Shown one piece after another: positions 1 through 9,182 of a stretch of DNA of 64,000 nucleotides (positions are counted from its first letter, which is position 1; each line of letters starts with the position of its first letter). Source of the DNA: Pseudomonas putida (GTDB lineage Bacteria > Pseudomonadota > Gammaproteobacteria > Pseudomonadales > Pseudomonadaceae); the NCBI RefSeq assembly GCF_001636055.1, contig NZ_CP011789.1, positions 4,960,001 through 5,024,000 of the forward strand. Direction: 5' to 3'. Position numbers and translations under genes: made by a program. The notes beneath the pieces were generated by a model. That model saw nothing but the letters and a program-made list of their open reading frames with translations. It made no database searches and had not been told where the DNA came from.

Positions 1-594
1 AGCGAGCTGACCCGTGGCCAGCGCTACCACTTCCTGGCTGGCTGGCTGCCATGGATCGCCGATGGCATGAACATTTTCTTCACCGTCGGCGCACTGTTGT
101 GGTCGGCGGCGATGATCATCGTGCCGCATCGCGTCGATCCACCGCTGATGATCTTTGCCATCCCGCCGCTGGCGCTGTTCTTCTTCAAGGTCGGCAAGAT
201 CGTCTTCCTCTACCGCCGTGCGGTGGGGGTCAACATGAAGGACGCCTTCGCCGCCGCCCTGGCCGGCCTGGCGTTGTCGCACACCATCGCCAAGGCGGTG
301 CTGTACGGCTTCTTCACCAGCAGCATGCCGTTCTTCCGCACCCCCAAGAACGCCGACAGCCATGGCGTGCTGGTGGCGATCTCCGAGGCGCGCGAAGAAC
401 TGTTCATCATGTTGCTGCTGTGGAGCGCCGCGGCCGGGATCTACCTGGTGCAAGGGTTGCCCAGTTCCGACATGCGCTTCTGGGTAGCAATGCTGCTGGT
501 GCAGTCGCTGCCGTACCTGGCGGCATTGGTGATGGCGTTGCTGTCGTCGCTGCCCAAGCCTGGAGAAAAGGCCGCCGAACCGCAGCAGGCCTGA
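1..594 (+). CDS. ndvB: NdvB-like family 2 glycosyltransferase, C-terminal part
   Basis: This reading frame is open from the first base, so the 5' part of the gene lies outside the window; 197 residues are visible. They are strongly hydrophobic, with about five membrane segments separated by short loops, and end in a polar tail (KPGEKAAEPQQA). Membrane-spanning C-termini of this kind belong to processive family 2 glycosyltransferases of the cellulose-synthase/NdvB type; the catalytic domain is not visible. In P. aeruginosa, ndvB (cyclic beta-1,3-glucan synthesis, biofilm antibiotic tolerance) sits next to dapE, and the same neighbour is seen here. The specific NdvB name rests mainly on that context. 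Confidence 0.72.
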   Translation, partial: SELTRGQRYHFLAGWLPWIADGMNIFFTVGALLWSAAMIIVPHRVDPPLMIFAIPPLALFFFKVGKIVFLYRRAVGVNMKDAFAAALAGLALSHTIAKAVLYGFFTSSMPFFRTPKNADSHGVLVAISEAREELFIMLLLWSAAAGIYLVQGLPSSDMRFWVAMLLVQSLPYLAALVMALLSSLPKPGEKAAEPQQA

Positions 595-618
595 TGCAAC
601 GTGGGCTGCTTGGCAGCC

Positions 619-646
619 CGTTCGCGGGCAAGCCCGCTCCTGCAGG
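619..646. repeat. REP palindrome copy
   Basis: Contains the core TTCGCGGGCAAGCCCGCTCC found repeatedly in this window between genes. It lies just after the NdvB-like gene and before dapE, the usual place for P. putida-type REP elements, and may act as a 3' mRNA-stabilising hairpin. Confidence 0.8.
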
Positions 647-794
647 TACCGCACCGGTGCTGTGGACCGTGCATGGGCTGGCAGGGGCGAACCACCGCTG
701 CGACTTGCTGGCGAATGGGCCGTGAAGCCTGAAATCATTTGATATAAGATAACGCCCCCAAGATTTCCCGCCTTGCCTTGCCCCGGAGTCCCCC

Positions 795-1946
795 ATGACG
801 GCCCCAGCCGAGCTCTCGCCCACCCTTCAACTGGCCTGCGACCTGATCCGTCGCCCCTCGGTGACGCCGGTCGATGCCGACTGCCAGACCCAGATGATGA
901 ACCGCCTGGGTGCCGTCGGCTTCCAGCTCGAGCCGATGCGCTTCGAGGACGTCGACAACTTCTGGGCCACCCATGGCAACCAGGACGGCCCGGTGTTGTG
1001 CTTCGCCGGTCACACCGACGTTGTGCCCACCGGCCCCGTGCAGCAATGGCAGCATGAGCCTTTCGACGCCCTGATCGACGCCGACGGCATGCTCTGCGGC
1101 CGCGGTGCTGCCGACATGAAAGGCAGCCTGGCCTCGATGGTGATCGCCAGTGAGCGCTTCGTGAACGATTACCCCAATCACCGCGGTAAGGTGGCCTTCC
1201 TCATCACCAGCGACGAGGAAGGCCCGGCGCATCACGGCACCAAGGCCGTGGTCGAGTTGCTCAAGGCCCGCAACGAGCGCCTGGACTGGTGCATCGTCGG
1301 CGAGCCGTCGAGCACCACGCTGCTCGGGGACGTGGTCAAGAACGGCCGTCGCGGCTCGCTCGGCGCCAAGTTGACCGTGCGCGGCAAGCAGGGCCACGTG
1401 GCCTACCCGCACCTGGCCCGCAACCCGATACACCTGGCCGCACCGGCCCTGGCAGAACTTGCCGCCGAGCACTGGGACGAGGGCAATGCCTTCTTCCCGC
1501 CGACCAGCTTCCAGATCTCCAACCTCAACTCCGGCACCGGCGCCACCAACGTGGTCCCGGGCGACCTGATCGCGCTGTTCAACTTCCGCTTCTCCACCGA
1601 GTCGACCGTCGAAGGCCTGCAGCAGCGGGTCGCGACGATTCTCGACAAGCACCAGCTGGACTGGTCGATCGACTGGGCGCTGTCGGGCCTGCCGTTCCTC
1701 ACCGAACCGGGTGAGCTGCTCGATGCGGTGTCATCGAGCATCAAGGCCGTCACCGGTCGCGACACCCAGCCGTCCACCAGCGGCGGCACCTCCGATGGCC
1801 GCTTCATCGCCACCATGGGCACCCAGGTGGTCGAACTGGGTCCGGTCAACGCCACCATCCACCAGGTGGACGAGCGCATCCTGGCCAGCGACCTGGACCT
1901 GCTGACCGAAATCTACTACCAAACCCTGGTGCGGTTGCTCGCCTGA
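795..1946 (+). CDS. dapE: Succinyl-diaminopimelate desuccinylase
   Basis: Hydrolyses N-succinyl-LL-2,6-diaminopimelate to LL-diaminopimelate and succinate in cytosolic lysine and peptidoglycan-precursor synthesis. The 383 residues match the usual DapE length. M20 metallopeptidase landmarks are present: His73 and Asp75 in GHTDVVPTG, Asp107 in RGAADMKG, the general base Glu141 and Glu142 in SDEEG, Glu170 in CIVGEPSS, and a late His in TIHQVDE. The [11 protein letters not shown] stretch is typical of DapE. The chosen ATG lies 13 codons before the first conserved helix. Its stop overlaps the start of rlmA by one base (TGATG), implying translational coupling. Confidence 0.96.
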   Translation: MTAPAELSPTLQLACDLIRRPSVTPVDADCQTQMMNRLGAVGFQLEPMRFEDVDNFWATHGNQDGPVLCFAGHTDVVPTGPVQQWQHEPFDALIDADGMLCGRGAADMKGSLASMVIASERFVNDYPNHRGKVAFLITSDEEGPAHHGTKAVVELLKARNERLDWCIVGEPSSTTLLGDVVKNGRRGSLGAKLTVRGKQGHVAYPHLARNPIHLAAPALAELAAEHWDEGNAFFPPTSFQISNLNSGTGATNVVPGDLIALFNFRFSTESTVEGLQQRVATILDKHQLDWSIDWALSGLPFLTEPGELLDAVSSSIKAVTGRDTQPSTSGGTSDGRFIATMGTQVVELGPVNATIHQVDERILASDLDLLTEIYYQTLVRLLA

Positions 1947-2758
1947 TGCTTGCCTGCCCCCTCTGCCAGGCGCCGCTGGCGCAGCTCGACAACGGCGTGG
2001 CCTGTCCTGCCGGCCACCGCTTCGACCGCGCCCGCCAAGGCTACCTGAACCTGCTGCCAGTACAGCACAAGAACAGCCGCGACCCGGGCGACAATCAAGC
2101 GATGGTCGAGGCCCGCCGCGACTTCCTCGACGCCGGTCACTACGCTCCGGTAGCCGCGCGCCTGGCGCAACTGGCCGCCGAGCGCCAGCCTGCAACGTGG
2201 CTCGACATCGGCTGCGGCGAGGGCTATTACACCGCGCAGATCGCCCAGGCGCTGCCAACGGCAGACGGCTATGCGCTGGACATCTCCCGCGAGGCAGTCA
2301 AGCGGGCCTGCCGCCGCGCGCCGCAGTTGACCTGGATGGTCGCCAGCATGGCTCGAGTGCCGATGGCGGACGCCAGTTGCAACTTCATCGCCAGTGTCTT
2401 CAGCCCGCTCGACTGGGCCGAAGCCAAGCGTCTGCTTGCCCCAGGTGGCGGCCTGATGCGGGTCGGACCGACCAGCGGCCACCTGATGGAGCTGCGCCAG
2501 ATGCTCTACGATGAAGTGCGCCCCTACGCCGACGACAAGCACCTGGCCTTGGTCCCGGACGGCATGCAGCACGCCCATGAAGAGGTGCTCGAGTTCACCC
2601 TGACACTGCGCGAAGGCAAGGCCCGCGCGGACCTGCTGGCGATGACCCCGCACGGCTGGCGCGCCAGCGCCGAGAAACGTGCCAGCGTGATCGAGCAGCC
2701 TGAGCCGTTCGACGTCACGGTTTCCATGCGTTATGACTATTTCGTGCGCCAAGACTGA
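1946..2758 (+). CDS. rlmA: 23S rRNA (guanine-N1)-methyltransferase RlmA-type
   Basis: Predicted to methylate N1 of a guanine in 23S rRNA hairpin 35, using S-adenosylmethionine. The 270-residue protein opens with a zinc ribbon (Cys4, Cys7, Cys20, His24), characteristic of RlmA enzymes. A Rossmann methyltransferase domain follows, with SAM motif I WLDIGCGEGYY at 85-95 and an acidic residue ending the next strand (YALDIS). It starts on the overlapping TGATG of the dapE stop, so the two are probably one transcript. Housekeeping gene. Confidence 0.92.
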   Translation: MLACPLCQAPLAQLDNGVACPAGHRFDRARQGYLNLLPVQHKNSRDPGDNQAMVEARRDFLDAGHYAPVAARLAQLAAERQPATWLDIGCGEGYYTAQIAQALPTADGYALDISREAVKRACRRAPQLTWMVASMARVPMADASCNFIASVFSPLDWAEAKRLLAPGGGLMRVGPTSGHLMELRQMLYDEVRPYADDKHLALVPDGMQHAHEEVLEFTLTLREGKARADLLAMTPHGWRASAEKRASVIEQPEPFDVTVSMRYDYFVRQD

Positions 2759-2777
2759 GCACACCCGGAGCCCTGAA

Positions 2778-3155
2778 ATGCGCCAACCCGATATCGAGAT
2801 CTACCTCAAGGACGCCGACGTCGATCACAAGCAGATCGCCGACTGGCTGACCCAGGCCCTGGGCCCATGCAGCGAATGGAAACAGAAAGGCCAGACCTTC
2901 AAGTGCACAGCCGGTAACATTCCGGTCACCTGGTTACCCAAGGCTGTAGGGAAATGGAACAGCCTGTACCTGGAAAGCGATCAGACGCCGTGGGCCGATG
3001 ACGTCGCTTGCGCCCGCGCCGCCTTCGCTGCGCTCAATGTCGAAGTGCGCTGCGCGCCGGGCAGTTGGGTCGAGGAGGATGGTGAAGAGGATGCCGATCG
3101 CTGGATCCGCATCAGCGCCGACGGTGAAGAGGAAATCACCTGGCGCACCAGCTGA
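2778..3155 (+). CDS. Small conserved hypothetical protein, acidic C-terminus
   Basis: A 125-residue cytosolic protein that I do not recognise as a named family. ATG at 2778 is chosen because GGAG at 2767-2770 sits at good spacing and an upstream in-frame start would overlap rlmA. The sequence is a compact alpha/beta mix with two cysteines near the middle (C33 in GPCSEW and a further one in FKCTAG) and an acidic segment EEDGEEDADRW before a final strand. It follows rlmA closely and is likely co-transcribed. It faces the cold-shock gene. Function unknown. Confidence 0.72.
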   Translation: MRQPDIEIYLKDADVDHKQIADWLTQALGPCSEWKQKGQTFKCTAGNIPVTWLPKAVGKWNSLYLESDQTPWADDVACARAAFAALNVEVRCAPGSWVEEDGEEDADRWIRISADGEEEITWRTS

Positions 3156-3167
3156 AAAAGCTCGCAT

Positions 3168-3201
3168 CAGGCTGCAAGTTCCACGGACAACCTGCAGCTT
3201 G
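3168..3201. terminator. Possible bidirectional terminator hairpin
   Basis: CAGGCTGCAAGTT (3168-3180) and AACCTGCAGCTTG (3189-3201) form an imperfect inverted repeat, 11 of 13 positions paired, in the gap between convergent genes. A short A-run precedes it on the plus strand but there is no strong T-run, so termination is inferred from position. Confidence 0.4.
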
Positions 3202-3219
3202 AAGCGTGCCGACTACGTG

Positions 3220-3429
3220 TCAGAGACCGACCACGTCCTCTGCCTGCAGGCCTTTCTGGCCCTGCACCAGGGAGTATTCGACCTGCTGTCCCTCGACCAG
3301 GGTACGATGCCCCTCACCGCGGATCGCACGATAGTGGACGAACACATCCGCTCCCCCTTCGCGCTGAATGAAGCCAAAACCCTTGGCATCGTTGAACCAC
3401 TTCACATTCCCAGTCTCACGAGACGACAT
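3220..3429 (-). CDS. Cold-shock domain RNA chaperone (CapB/CspA type)
   Basis: A 69-residue single cold-shock domain protein that binds single-stranded RNA and DNA. RNP1 (GFGFIQ) and RNP2 (DVFVHY) are intact, with the family start [15 protein letters not shown]. The ATG at 3429 is preferred over a GTG nine bases upstream because GGAG lies eight bases before it. The gap to plsB (3430-3660) is AT-rich for this genome and could hold a long 5' leader, as is common for csp mRNAs. Close to CapB/CspA proteins of Pseudomonas; the exact paralogue is not assigned. Confidence 0.94.
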   Translation of the reverse strand: MSSRETGNVKWFNDAKGFGFIQREGGADVFVHYRAIRGEGHRTLVEGQQVEYSLVQGQKGLQAEDVVGL

Positions 3430-3660
3430 CTGAAACACTCCGGATTTTTATTTTGAAGATCGCCTTGCAGGCACAGGGTCTCCTCCCTGTGCCGACACTG
3501 CTTGAGGAAATTTCCTGCAAGGTGCGGACCGAGTATATGACAGAGAACAAAAAAATTTGATGACTGGCCCGTGGATGGCCGATTTTTGCTGAACTTATGC
3601 AGATACAGCAGCCTAACTTGCTGGTATATCACCTGATACATTTTCCAGGGCAGACACCCC

Positions 3661-6147
3661 ATGACCCGTTCCCCCCTGCGCCGCCTGATCTTCGGCGCCC
3701 TGCGTCGCGTGCTCTATCTGTGGGTGCGATCCGAAACCATCAATCAGTCTTCGCTGACGCTCCAGCTCGACCGCAGCCGCCCGGTGTTCTATGCCTTGCC
3801 CTCGCCGTCGCTCACTGACCTGGCGGTGGTCGACCGCGAATGCACCAAGGCGGGGCTGCCACGCCCCGTGTTGCCCGTTGCCGTTGGGCCGCTGCACGAA
3901 CCTGCGGCGTTCTTCTACCTCACCCCAGACCCGGACTGGCTAGGCCGCCAGGACAAACGCGGCGCGCCCCCCACCCTGGAGCGCCTGATCGCAGCCATTG
4001 GCGAGCATGCCGAAGAGGATGCGCAAATCATCCCGGTCAGCGTGTTCTGGGGGCAGACCCCGGCCAGCGAATCCAGCCCGTGGAAACTGTTGTTCGCCGA
4101 CAGCTGGGCAGTCACCGGCCGTCTGCGCCGCCTGCTCAGTGTATTGATCCTCGGCCGCAAGACCCGCGTGCAGTTCTCCGCGCCGATCCACCTGCGTGAA
4201 CTGGTGCAGCACAACAAGGGCCAGGAGCGTACCGTGCGCATGGCCCAGCGCCTGCTGCGCGTGCATTTTCGCAACCTCAAGACCGCAGTGATCGGGCCGG
4301 ACATCTCGCACCGACGCAACCTGGTCAAGGGCCTGGTCCATGACCCGCTGGTACGCCAGGCGATCAGCGATGAAGCCGAGCGCGAGAAGATCCCTTACGC
4401 CAAGGCCGAGGCCAAGGCGCTGCACTACGGCAACGAGATCGCCTCGGACTACACCTACACCGCGATCCGCTTCCTGGAAGTGGTGCTGAGCTGGTTCTGG
4501 AACAAGATCTACGACGGCATCAAGGTCAACCACATCGAACAGGTGCAAGGCATCGCACCGGGCCACGAAGTGATCTACGTGCCGTGTCATCGCAGCCACA
4601 TCGACTACCTGCTGCTGTCGTACCTGTTGTTCCGCAATGGCCTGACGCCGCCGCACATCGCCGCCGGCATCAACCTCAACATGCCGGTGATCGGCGGCCT
4701 GTTGCGCCGCGGTGGTGCGTTCTTCATGCGCCGGACGTTCAAGGGTAACCCGCTGTACACCGCAGTGTTCAACGAGTACCTGCACACCTTGTTCACCAAA
4801 GGCTTCCCGGTGGAGTACTTCGTCGAGGGCGGACGCTCGCGCACCGGGCGCATGCTGCAGCCACGCCCGGGCATGCTGGCGATCACCCTGCGCAGCTTCC
4901 TGCGTTCCTCGCGCACGCCGATCGTCTTCGTGCCGGTCTATATCGGCTATGAACGCGTACTCGAAGGCCGTACCTACCTGGGAGAGCTGCGTGGTGCGAG
5001 CAAGAAGAAAGAGTCGATTTTCGACATCTTCAAGGTCATCGGCGCCCTCAAGCAACGCTTCGGCCAGGTCTATGTCAACTTCGGCGAACCGATCCGCCTG
5101 GGCGCGTTCCTGGACCAGCAGCAACCTGGCTGGCGCGAGCAAGACCTTGCCCCGCAGTTCCGCCCGGACTGGCTCAACGACACCACCACACGCCTGGGCC
5201 AGACGGTTGCCCAACACCTGAACGGTGCGGCAGCCATCAACCCGGTCAACCTGGTGGCCCTCGCGCTGCTCTCGACCAGCCGCCTGGCGCTCGACGAGCG
5301 CGCCCTGATTCGTGTGCTCGACCTCTACCTGGCCCTGCTGCGCCAGGTGCCCTACTCAAGCCACGTGACCCTGCCCGAAGGCGACGGCAAGGCGCTGATC
5401 GAACATGTCAGGAGCATGGAGTTGCTGGCCGAACAGAAGGACGCCCTGGGGCGTATCCTCTACCTGGACGAAGCCAATGCGGTGCTGATGACCTATTACC
5501 GCAACAACGTCCTGCACATCTTCGCCCTGCCGGCGCTGCTCGCCAGTTTCTTCCTCAGCAGCTCGCGGATGAGTCGCGAACTGGTGGGGCAATATGTCCA
5601 GGCGCTTTACCCGTACCTGCAGGCCGAATTGTTCCTGCGCTGGACACCGGAGCAACTCGACGAGGCCATCGACCAATGGCTGAGCGCACTGGTCGAGCAA
5701 GGCCTGCTGCGCTTCGAGAACGGCGTGTACCTGCGTCCGGCGCCCAGCTCGCGCCAGTTCGTGCTGCTCACCCTGTTGGCCCGCGCCATCACCCAGACGC
5801 TACAGCGTTTCTACATGGCCACTTCGCTGCTGCTCAACAGTGGCCAGCACAGCCTGAACGCCGAAGAACTGGAAGACCTGTGCGTGATGATGGCCCAGCG
5901 CCTGTCGATCCTGCATGGGCTCAATGCCCCGGAGTTCTTCGACAAGACCCTGTTCCGCCACTTCATCCAGACCCTGGTGCGTGAAGGCGTGCTGCTGCCG
6001 GATGGCAATGGCAAGCTCGGCTACCACGACAAACTCGCCGAGCTGGCCGAAGGCGTCGCCAAGCGGGTGCTGTCGGCGGAGCTGCGCTTGTCGATCCGGC
6101 AGGTGGCGCTGCATAGGGACGACACCGGAGAACAGGCTATCGCCTGA
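3661..6147 (+). CDS. plsB: Glycerol-3-phosphate 1-O-acyltransferase
   Basis: Transfers an acyl group from acyl-ACP or acyl-CoA to position 1 of sn-glycerol-3-phosphate, the first committed step of phospholipid synthesis, at the inner membrane. The 828-residue length matches PlsB. Motif I is HRSHID with catalytic His310 and Asp315 (HX4D). The phosphate-binding block follows in [10 protein letters not shown], and a later motif is [11 protein letters not shown]. The long C-terminal region (after about residue 520) is typical of bacterial PlsB. It is flanked by the csp gene on the other strand and a REP pair, so it is probably monocistronic. Confidence 0.97.
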   Translation: MTRSPLRRLIFGALRRVLYLWVRSETINQSSLTLQLDRSRPVFYALPSPSLTDLAVVDRECTKAGLPRPVLPVAVGPLHEPAAFFYLTPDPDWLGRQDKRGAPPTLERLIAAIGEHAEEDAQIIPVSVFWGQTPASESSPWKLLFADSWAVTGRLRRLLSVLILGRKTRVQFSAPIHLRELVQHNKGQERTVRMAQRLLRVHFRNLKTAVIGPDISHRRNLVKGLVHDPLVRQAISDEAEREKIPYAKAEAKALHYGNEIASDYTYTAIRFLEVVLSWFWNKIYDGIKVNHIEQVQGIAPGHEVIYVPCHRSHIDYLLLSYLLFRNGLTPPHIAAGINLNMPVIGGLLRRGGAFFMRRTFKGNPLYTAVFNEYLHTLFTKGFPVEYFVEGGRSRTGRMLQPRPGMLAITLRSFLRSSRTPIVFVPVYIGYERVLEGRTYLGELRGASKKKESIFDIFKVIGALKQRFGQVYVNFGEPIRLGAFLDQQQPGWREQDLAPQFRPDWLNDTTTRLGQTVAQHLNGAAAINPVNLVALALLSTSRLALDERALIRVLDLYLALLRQVPYSSHVTLPEGDGKALIEHVRSMELLAEQKDALGRILYLDEANAVLMTYYRNNVLHIFALPALLASFFLSSSRMSRELVGQYVQALYPYLQAELFLRWTPEQLDEAIDQWLSALVEQGLLRFENGVYLRPAPSSRQFVLLTLLARAITQTLQRFYMATSLLLNSGQHSLNAEELEDLCVMMAQRLSILHGLNAPEFFDKTLFRHFIQTLVREGVLLPDGNGKLGYHDKLAELAEGVAKRVLSAELRLSIRQVALHRDDTGEQAIA

Positions 6148-6156
6148 TCCAGGGTT

Positions 6157-6222
6157 GGCCTTTTCGCAGGCAACCCCACCCCTGCAAGATTTTGTGGGAG
6201 CGGGCTTGCCAGCGAAAAGGCC
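6157..6222. repeat. Inverted REP pair downstream of plsB
   Basis: Two facing REP copies: a degenerate left one (GGCCTTTTCGCAGGCAACCCC) and a near-consensus right one (TGTGGGAGCGGGCTTGCC). Located just after the plsB stop; probably a 3'-end hairpin. Confidence 0.78.
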
Positions 6223-6341
6223 AGCGCGGCAAATGCTCCGGGCATGGCGCTGAGCACCGGACAGATTTCCTTCCCCACCCGCCATTGCGCTAAAGTCCCA
6301 GTGGTCGGCCACAAGCCCACGCCAAGGACTGCGGAGATTCC

Positions 6342-6740
6342 ATGAAAAAACTTCTCACGCTGTGCTGCGCCACCCTGCTCACAGCCTGCTCCAGCCATAC
6401 CCCGCCCCACCAGGCCAGCCTGGAAGGCGAAGTCTTCTACCTGCAGCGCATCGCCCTGCCGCCTGCCGCCACGCTCAGCGTGAACCTGCAGGATGTCTCG
6501 CTGATGGACGCCCCGGCTGTCACCCTGGCCAGCCAGTCAGGTCCGGTCAAAGGCAACGTGCCACTGCCGTTCCAGCTCAGCTACGACCCAGCCAAAGTCC
6601 AACCGGGCCATCGCTACGCCGTCAGCGCGCGTATCGAGCTCGATGGCAAGTTGCTGTTCATCAACACCGAACACCACGGCGTCCGACTCGACGGCAGCGA
6701 CCCGCAACCTGTGCGGATCAAAGTCGATCAGGTGCGCTGA
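6342..6740 (+). CDS. YbaY-family lipoprotein
   Basis: A 132-residue predicted lipoprotein: signal peptide MKKLLTLCCATLLTAC with lipobox LTAC and Cys16 as the lipid-attachment site. Ser follows the Cys, consistent with outer-membrane sorting. The rest is a beta-sandwich-like domain (VFYLQRIALPPAATLSVNL, YAVSARIELDGKLLF) seen in YbaY/META-neighbour lipoproteins that carry it alone. GGAG at 6333-6336 supports the start. The DUF4197 gene follows after 33 bases and may be co-transcribed. Molecular function is not known. Confidence 0.82.
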   Translation: MKKLLTLCCATLLTACSSHTPPHQASLEGEVFYLQRIALPPAATLSVNLQDVSLMDAPAVTLASQSGPVKGNVPLPFQLSYDPAKVQPGHRYAVSARIELDGKLLFINTEHHGVRLDGSDPQPVRIKVDQVR

Positions 6741-6773
6741 TTCCGCTTCATTTCTGCCCATAAGGAAGTCTCC

Positions 6774-7460
6774 ATGATTCGCTCCTCCTTGCGCTTCACT
6801 ACCCTGTGCGCCGGCTTGCTCCTGTCGGCCAGCGCCCTGGCCCTGTCGCTTGGCGACCTGTCCCAGAGCGACGCCTCCGGCGGCCTCAAGGACGCCCTGA
6901 CTCAGGGCGCGCAGATTGCCGTCAAGCAGTTGAGCACCCCTGGTGGCTTCAACAACAACCCTGACGTGCGCATCGAACTGCCCGGAAACCTGGGCAAGGC
7001 CGCCAAAGCGATGAAGATGTTTGGCAAGGGCGATCAGGTCGATGCCCTGGAAAACAGCATGAACAAGGCTGCCGAGGCTGCCGTGCCACAAGCCCAGGCG
7101 ATTCTCGTGGATGCGGTGAAAAAGATGACCGTCACCGATGCCAAGGGCATCCTCAGCGGTGGTGAGGATTCGGCCACCCAGTACCTGAACAAGAGCAGCC
7201 GCGAGCAGATTCGCGCCAAGTTCCTGCCGATCGTCAAGCAGGCTACCGACAAGGTCGGTCTGGCCCAGCAGTACAACAGCTTCGCCGGCCAGGCCAAGGG
7301 GCTGGGCCTGATCAAGGACGACGCCAATATCGAGAACTATGTGACCGAAAAGGCCCTGGATGGGCTGTTCGAAATGATTGCCAAGCAAGAACAGAGTATC
7401 CGCCAGAACCCGGCACAGGCCGCGACCAGCCTGGCCAAGAAAGTGTTCGGCGCACTCTGA
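6774..7460 (+). CDS. DUF4197 periplasmic protein
   Basis: A 228-residue exported protein. The N-terminus (MIRSSLRFTTLCAGLLLSASALA) is a standard signal peptide ending in ALA. The mature protein is helical and rich in Ala, Lys and Gln (LSLGDLSQSDASGGLKDAL, FNNNPDVRIELPG), the pattern of the DUF4197 family. No catalytic motif is apparent. It directly follows a predicted lipoprotein gene, so both products probably act in the envelope. A hairpin at 7487-7512 closes the unit. Function unknown. Confidence 0.85.
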   Translation: MIRSSLRFTTLCAGLLLSASALALSLGDLSQSDASGGLKDALTQGAQIAVKQLSTPGGFNNNPDVRIELPGNLGKAAKAMKMFGKGDQVDALENSMNKAAEAAVPQAQAILVDAVKKMTVTDAKGILSGGEDSATQYLNKSSREQIRAKFLPIVKQATDKVGLAQQYNSFAGQAKGLGLIKDDANIENYVTEKALDGLFEMIAKQEQSIRQNPAQAATSLAKKVFGAL

Positions 7461-7912
7461 TTCGCCCAACGTCACTGCCTGAACGTGCATCGCGGGCAAA
7501 CGCCCGCGATGCCACCCCAGCCCACGCCCATGGGCGCCGCCAGAACGACCATCCGGCGGTTTTGCGCAAAAGATCCCCCAGGCGGCACTTGCACGATCCG
7601 CGCACGGCTGCTTGAATCCAATTCGTCAGTCTTCATGTGACTCATCGGTCACTCATGGAGTCCAAGACGCCTTTTGCTGGCCACCCAGGGTCTCGATGCC
7701 TTGGGGCACGGCAGATCGCCCGCCTACAACAATACCCGTCGACCCGCGCAACCGGGATCGGCACTGGGCCCCCGGTTTCACTTCAAGGCGAATGCCTACC
7801 TGTCATATGGAACGTGCACCCTAGGGTTCTGCGCAGCCTTGTCGAGCGATCGATACGACTGAGCAGGCCACTAGATGACGCGAGTGCCCTTTTTGCGCCA
7901 GGAGTCGATGAC
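7461..7912. other. 452-bp gap upstream of phaG
   Basis: Holds the hairpin at 7487-7512 and then the presumed phaG promoter region. A short near-direct repeat (TGACTCATCGG, TCACTCATGG) lies around 7640-7665. An in-frame extension of phaG back to 7637 exists but has no ribosome-binding site or recognisable protein features. No gene is seen here. Confidence 0.6.
7487..7512. terminator. GC-rich hairpin after DUF4197 gene
   Basis: A perfect 11-bp stem, GCATCGCGGGC and GCCCGCGATGC with a 4-base loop, lies 26 bases after the stop. There is no T-run, so it may be an mRNA end-protecting hairpin rather than a true intrinsic terminator. Confidence 0.5.
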
Positions 7913-8794
7913 ATGAGGCCAGAAATCGCTGTACTTGATATCCAAGGTCAGTACCGGGTTTACACGGAGTTCTATCGCGCGGAAACGGCAGAGAAGACGA
8001 TCGTCCTGATCAACGGCTCGCTGGCCACCACGGCATCTTTTGCCCAGACGGTGCGCAATCTGTATCCGCAATTCAACGTGGTGCTGTACGACCAGCCCTA
8101 TGCCGGCAAGTCCAAGCCACACAACCGCCAGGAACGTCTGCTCACGAAAGAGACCGAGGCGCATATCCTGCTGGAGCTGATCGAGCACTTCCGTGCCGAT
8201 CACGTGATGTCGTTCTCCTGGGGCGGCGCGTGCACCCTGCTGGCACTGGCGCACCAGCCACGCCTGGTGAAGAAGGCGATCGTCAGTTCGTTCTCGCCGG
8301 TGATCAACGATCCGATGCGCGACTACCTGGAGCGCGGCTGCCAGTACCTGTCGGCCTGCGATCGCTATCAGGTCGGCAACCTGGTCAACGACACCATCGG
8401 CAAGCACCTGCCATCGCTGTTCAAGCGCTTCAACTACCGCCACGTAAGCAGCCTGGACAGCCACGAGTACGCACAGATGCACTTTCACATCAACCAGGTG
8501 CTGGATCATGATCTGGAGCGGGCATTGAAGGGCGCGCGCAACATCGATATTCCGGTGCTGTTCATCAACGGCGAACGTGACGAGTACACCACCGTCGAGG
8601 ATGCCCGGCAGTTCAGCCGCCATGTGGGCAAGAGCCAGTTCAGCGTGATTCGCGATGCCGGTCACTTCCTCGACATGGAACACAAGACCGCCTGCGAGGA
8701 TACCCGCAATGCCATGCTGGGTTTCCTCAAGCCAGCACGCGAGCTGCGCCAACGTTACACCTACGTGCAGGGGCAGCATGCGTTGGCCATCTGA
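7913..8794 (+). CDS. phaG: PhaG: 3-hydroxyacyl-ACP thioesterase/CoA transacylase
   Basis: Links de novo fatty-acid synthesis to medium-chain polyhydroxyalkanoate by drawing 3-hydroxyacyl chains off ACP (described as a transacylase, more recently as a thioesterase). It is a cytosolic alpha/beta-hydrolase of 293 residues, and the opening MRPEIAVLDIQGQYRVYTEF matches P. putida PhaG as I remember it. The lipase-box Ser102 (FSWGG) and the HX4D pair His177/Asp182 (HVSSLD) fall at the published positions. Catalytic Asp (NGERDEY) and His (AGHFLDME) follow. GGAG at 7901-7904 fixes the start. It is related to the rhamnolipid enzyme RhlA, but no rhlB is adjacent. Confidence 0.95.
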   Translation: MRPEIAVLDIQGQYRVYTEFYRAETAEKTIVLINGSLATTASFAQTVRNLYPQFNVVLYDQPYAGKSKPHNRQERLLTKETEAHILLELIEHFRADHVMSFSWGGACTLLALAHQPRLVKKAIVSSFSPVINDPMRDYLERGCQYLSACDRYQVGNLVNDTIGKHLPSLFKRFNYRHVSSLDSHEYAQMHFHINQVLDHDLERALKGARNIDIPVLFINGERDEYTTVEDARQFSRHVGKSQFSVIRDAGHFLDMEHKTACEDTRNAMLGFLKPARELRQRYTYVQGQHALAI

Positions 8795-8846
8795 GCGGCC
8801 CGGCGACCTGTGGCCGTCACCCGCCGGTTCAGGTCGTCGACAGGCT

Positions 8847-8892
8847 TTTTTACCACCCTGGGCTTCTCATGAGGCTTGGGTTCTGGTAAAAA
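8847..8892. repeat. Inverted repeat between phaG and tRNA-Gly
   Basis: TTTTTACCA (8847-8855) and TGGTAAAAA (8884-8892) are perfect inverted arms around a GC-rich core with its own partial pairing (GGGCTTC and GAGGC). It ends 13 bases before the tRNA. It could end phaG transcription or mark a processing site. Confidence 0.5.
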
Positions 8893-8905
8893 GTCGCGCT
8901 GCGAA

Positions 8906-8979
8906 GCGGGTATAGTTTAGTGGCAAAACGAAAGCTTCCCAAGCTTTAGTTGAGGGTTCGATTCCCTCTACCCGCTCCA
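8906..8979 (+). tRNA. tRNA-Gly (anticodon CCC)
   Basis: A 74-nt cloverleaf with CCA encoded. Acceptor arms are GCGGGTA and TACCCGC. The anticodon stem AAAGC/GCTTT holds the loop TTCCCAA, giving anticodon CCC, which reads GGG. The T arm is GAGGG-TTCGATT-CCCTC. A strong intrinsic terminator follows about 37 bases later, so this is a single-tRNA transcription unit. Confidence 0.96.
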
Positions 8980-9015
8980 GATTCCTCGCCTGAAACCCCT
9001 GGTTTCAGCGCCCGT

Positions 9016-9039
9016 AAAAAGAGCCGTCGGCTCTTTTTT
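9016..9039 (+). terminator. Intrinsic terminator of tRNA-Gly
   Basis: Stem GAGCC/GGCTC with a 3-base loop, extended by A5 before and T6 after; a textbook Rho-independent terminator. Confidence 0.9.
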
Positions 9040-9182
9040 CGTTTCTGCATCTTCCATTGATCTGGCCCATGGCCGCCCCCTTGCCGATCCGCTTGAATGC
9101 GCGGCCGGATTTCGCTTGCAAGCGAGACGGCTTCGGGTGCATATCGCCTACTCTACCCAGAGACATTTCCAAGGGACTGCCC

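Noticed and set aside
7637..7912. 92-residue N-terminal extension of phaG
   Set aside because: PhaG proteins start at MRPEIAV, the ATG at 7913 has GGAG at good spacing and catalytic residue numbers fit only that start.
7913..8794. Alternative call of the phaG gene as rhlA
   Set aside because: RhlA is related, but the near-identical PhaG opening and residue positions, and absence of rhlB, favour PhaG.
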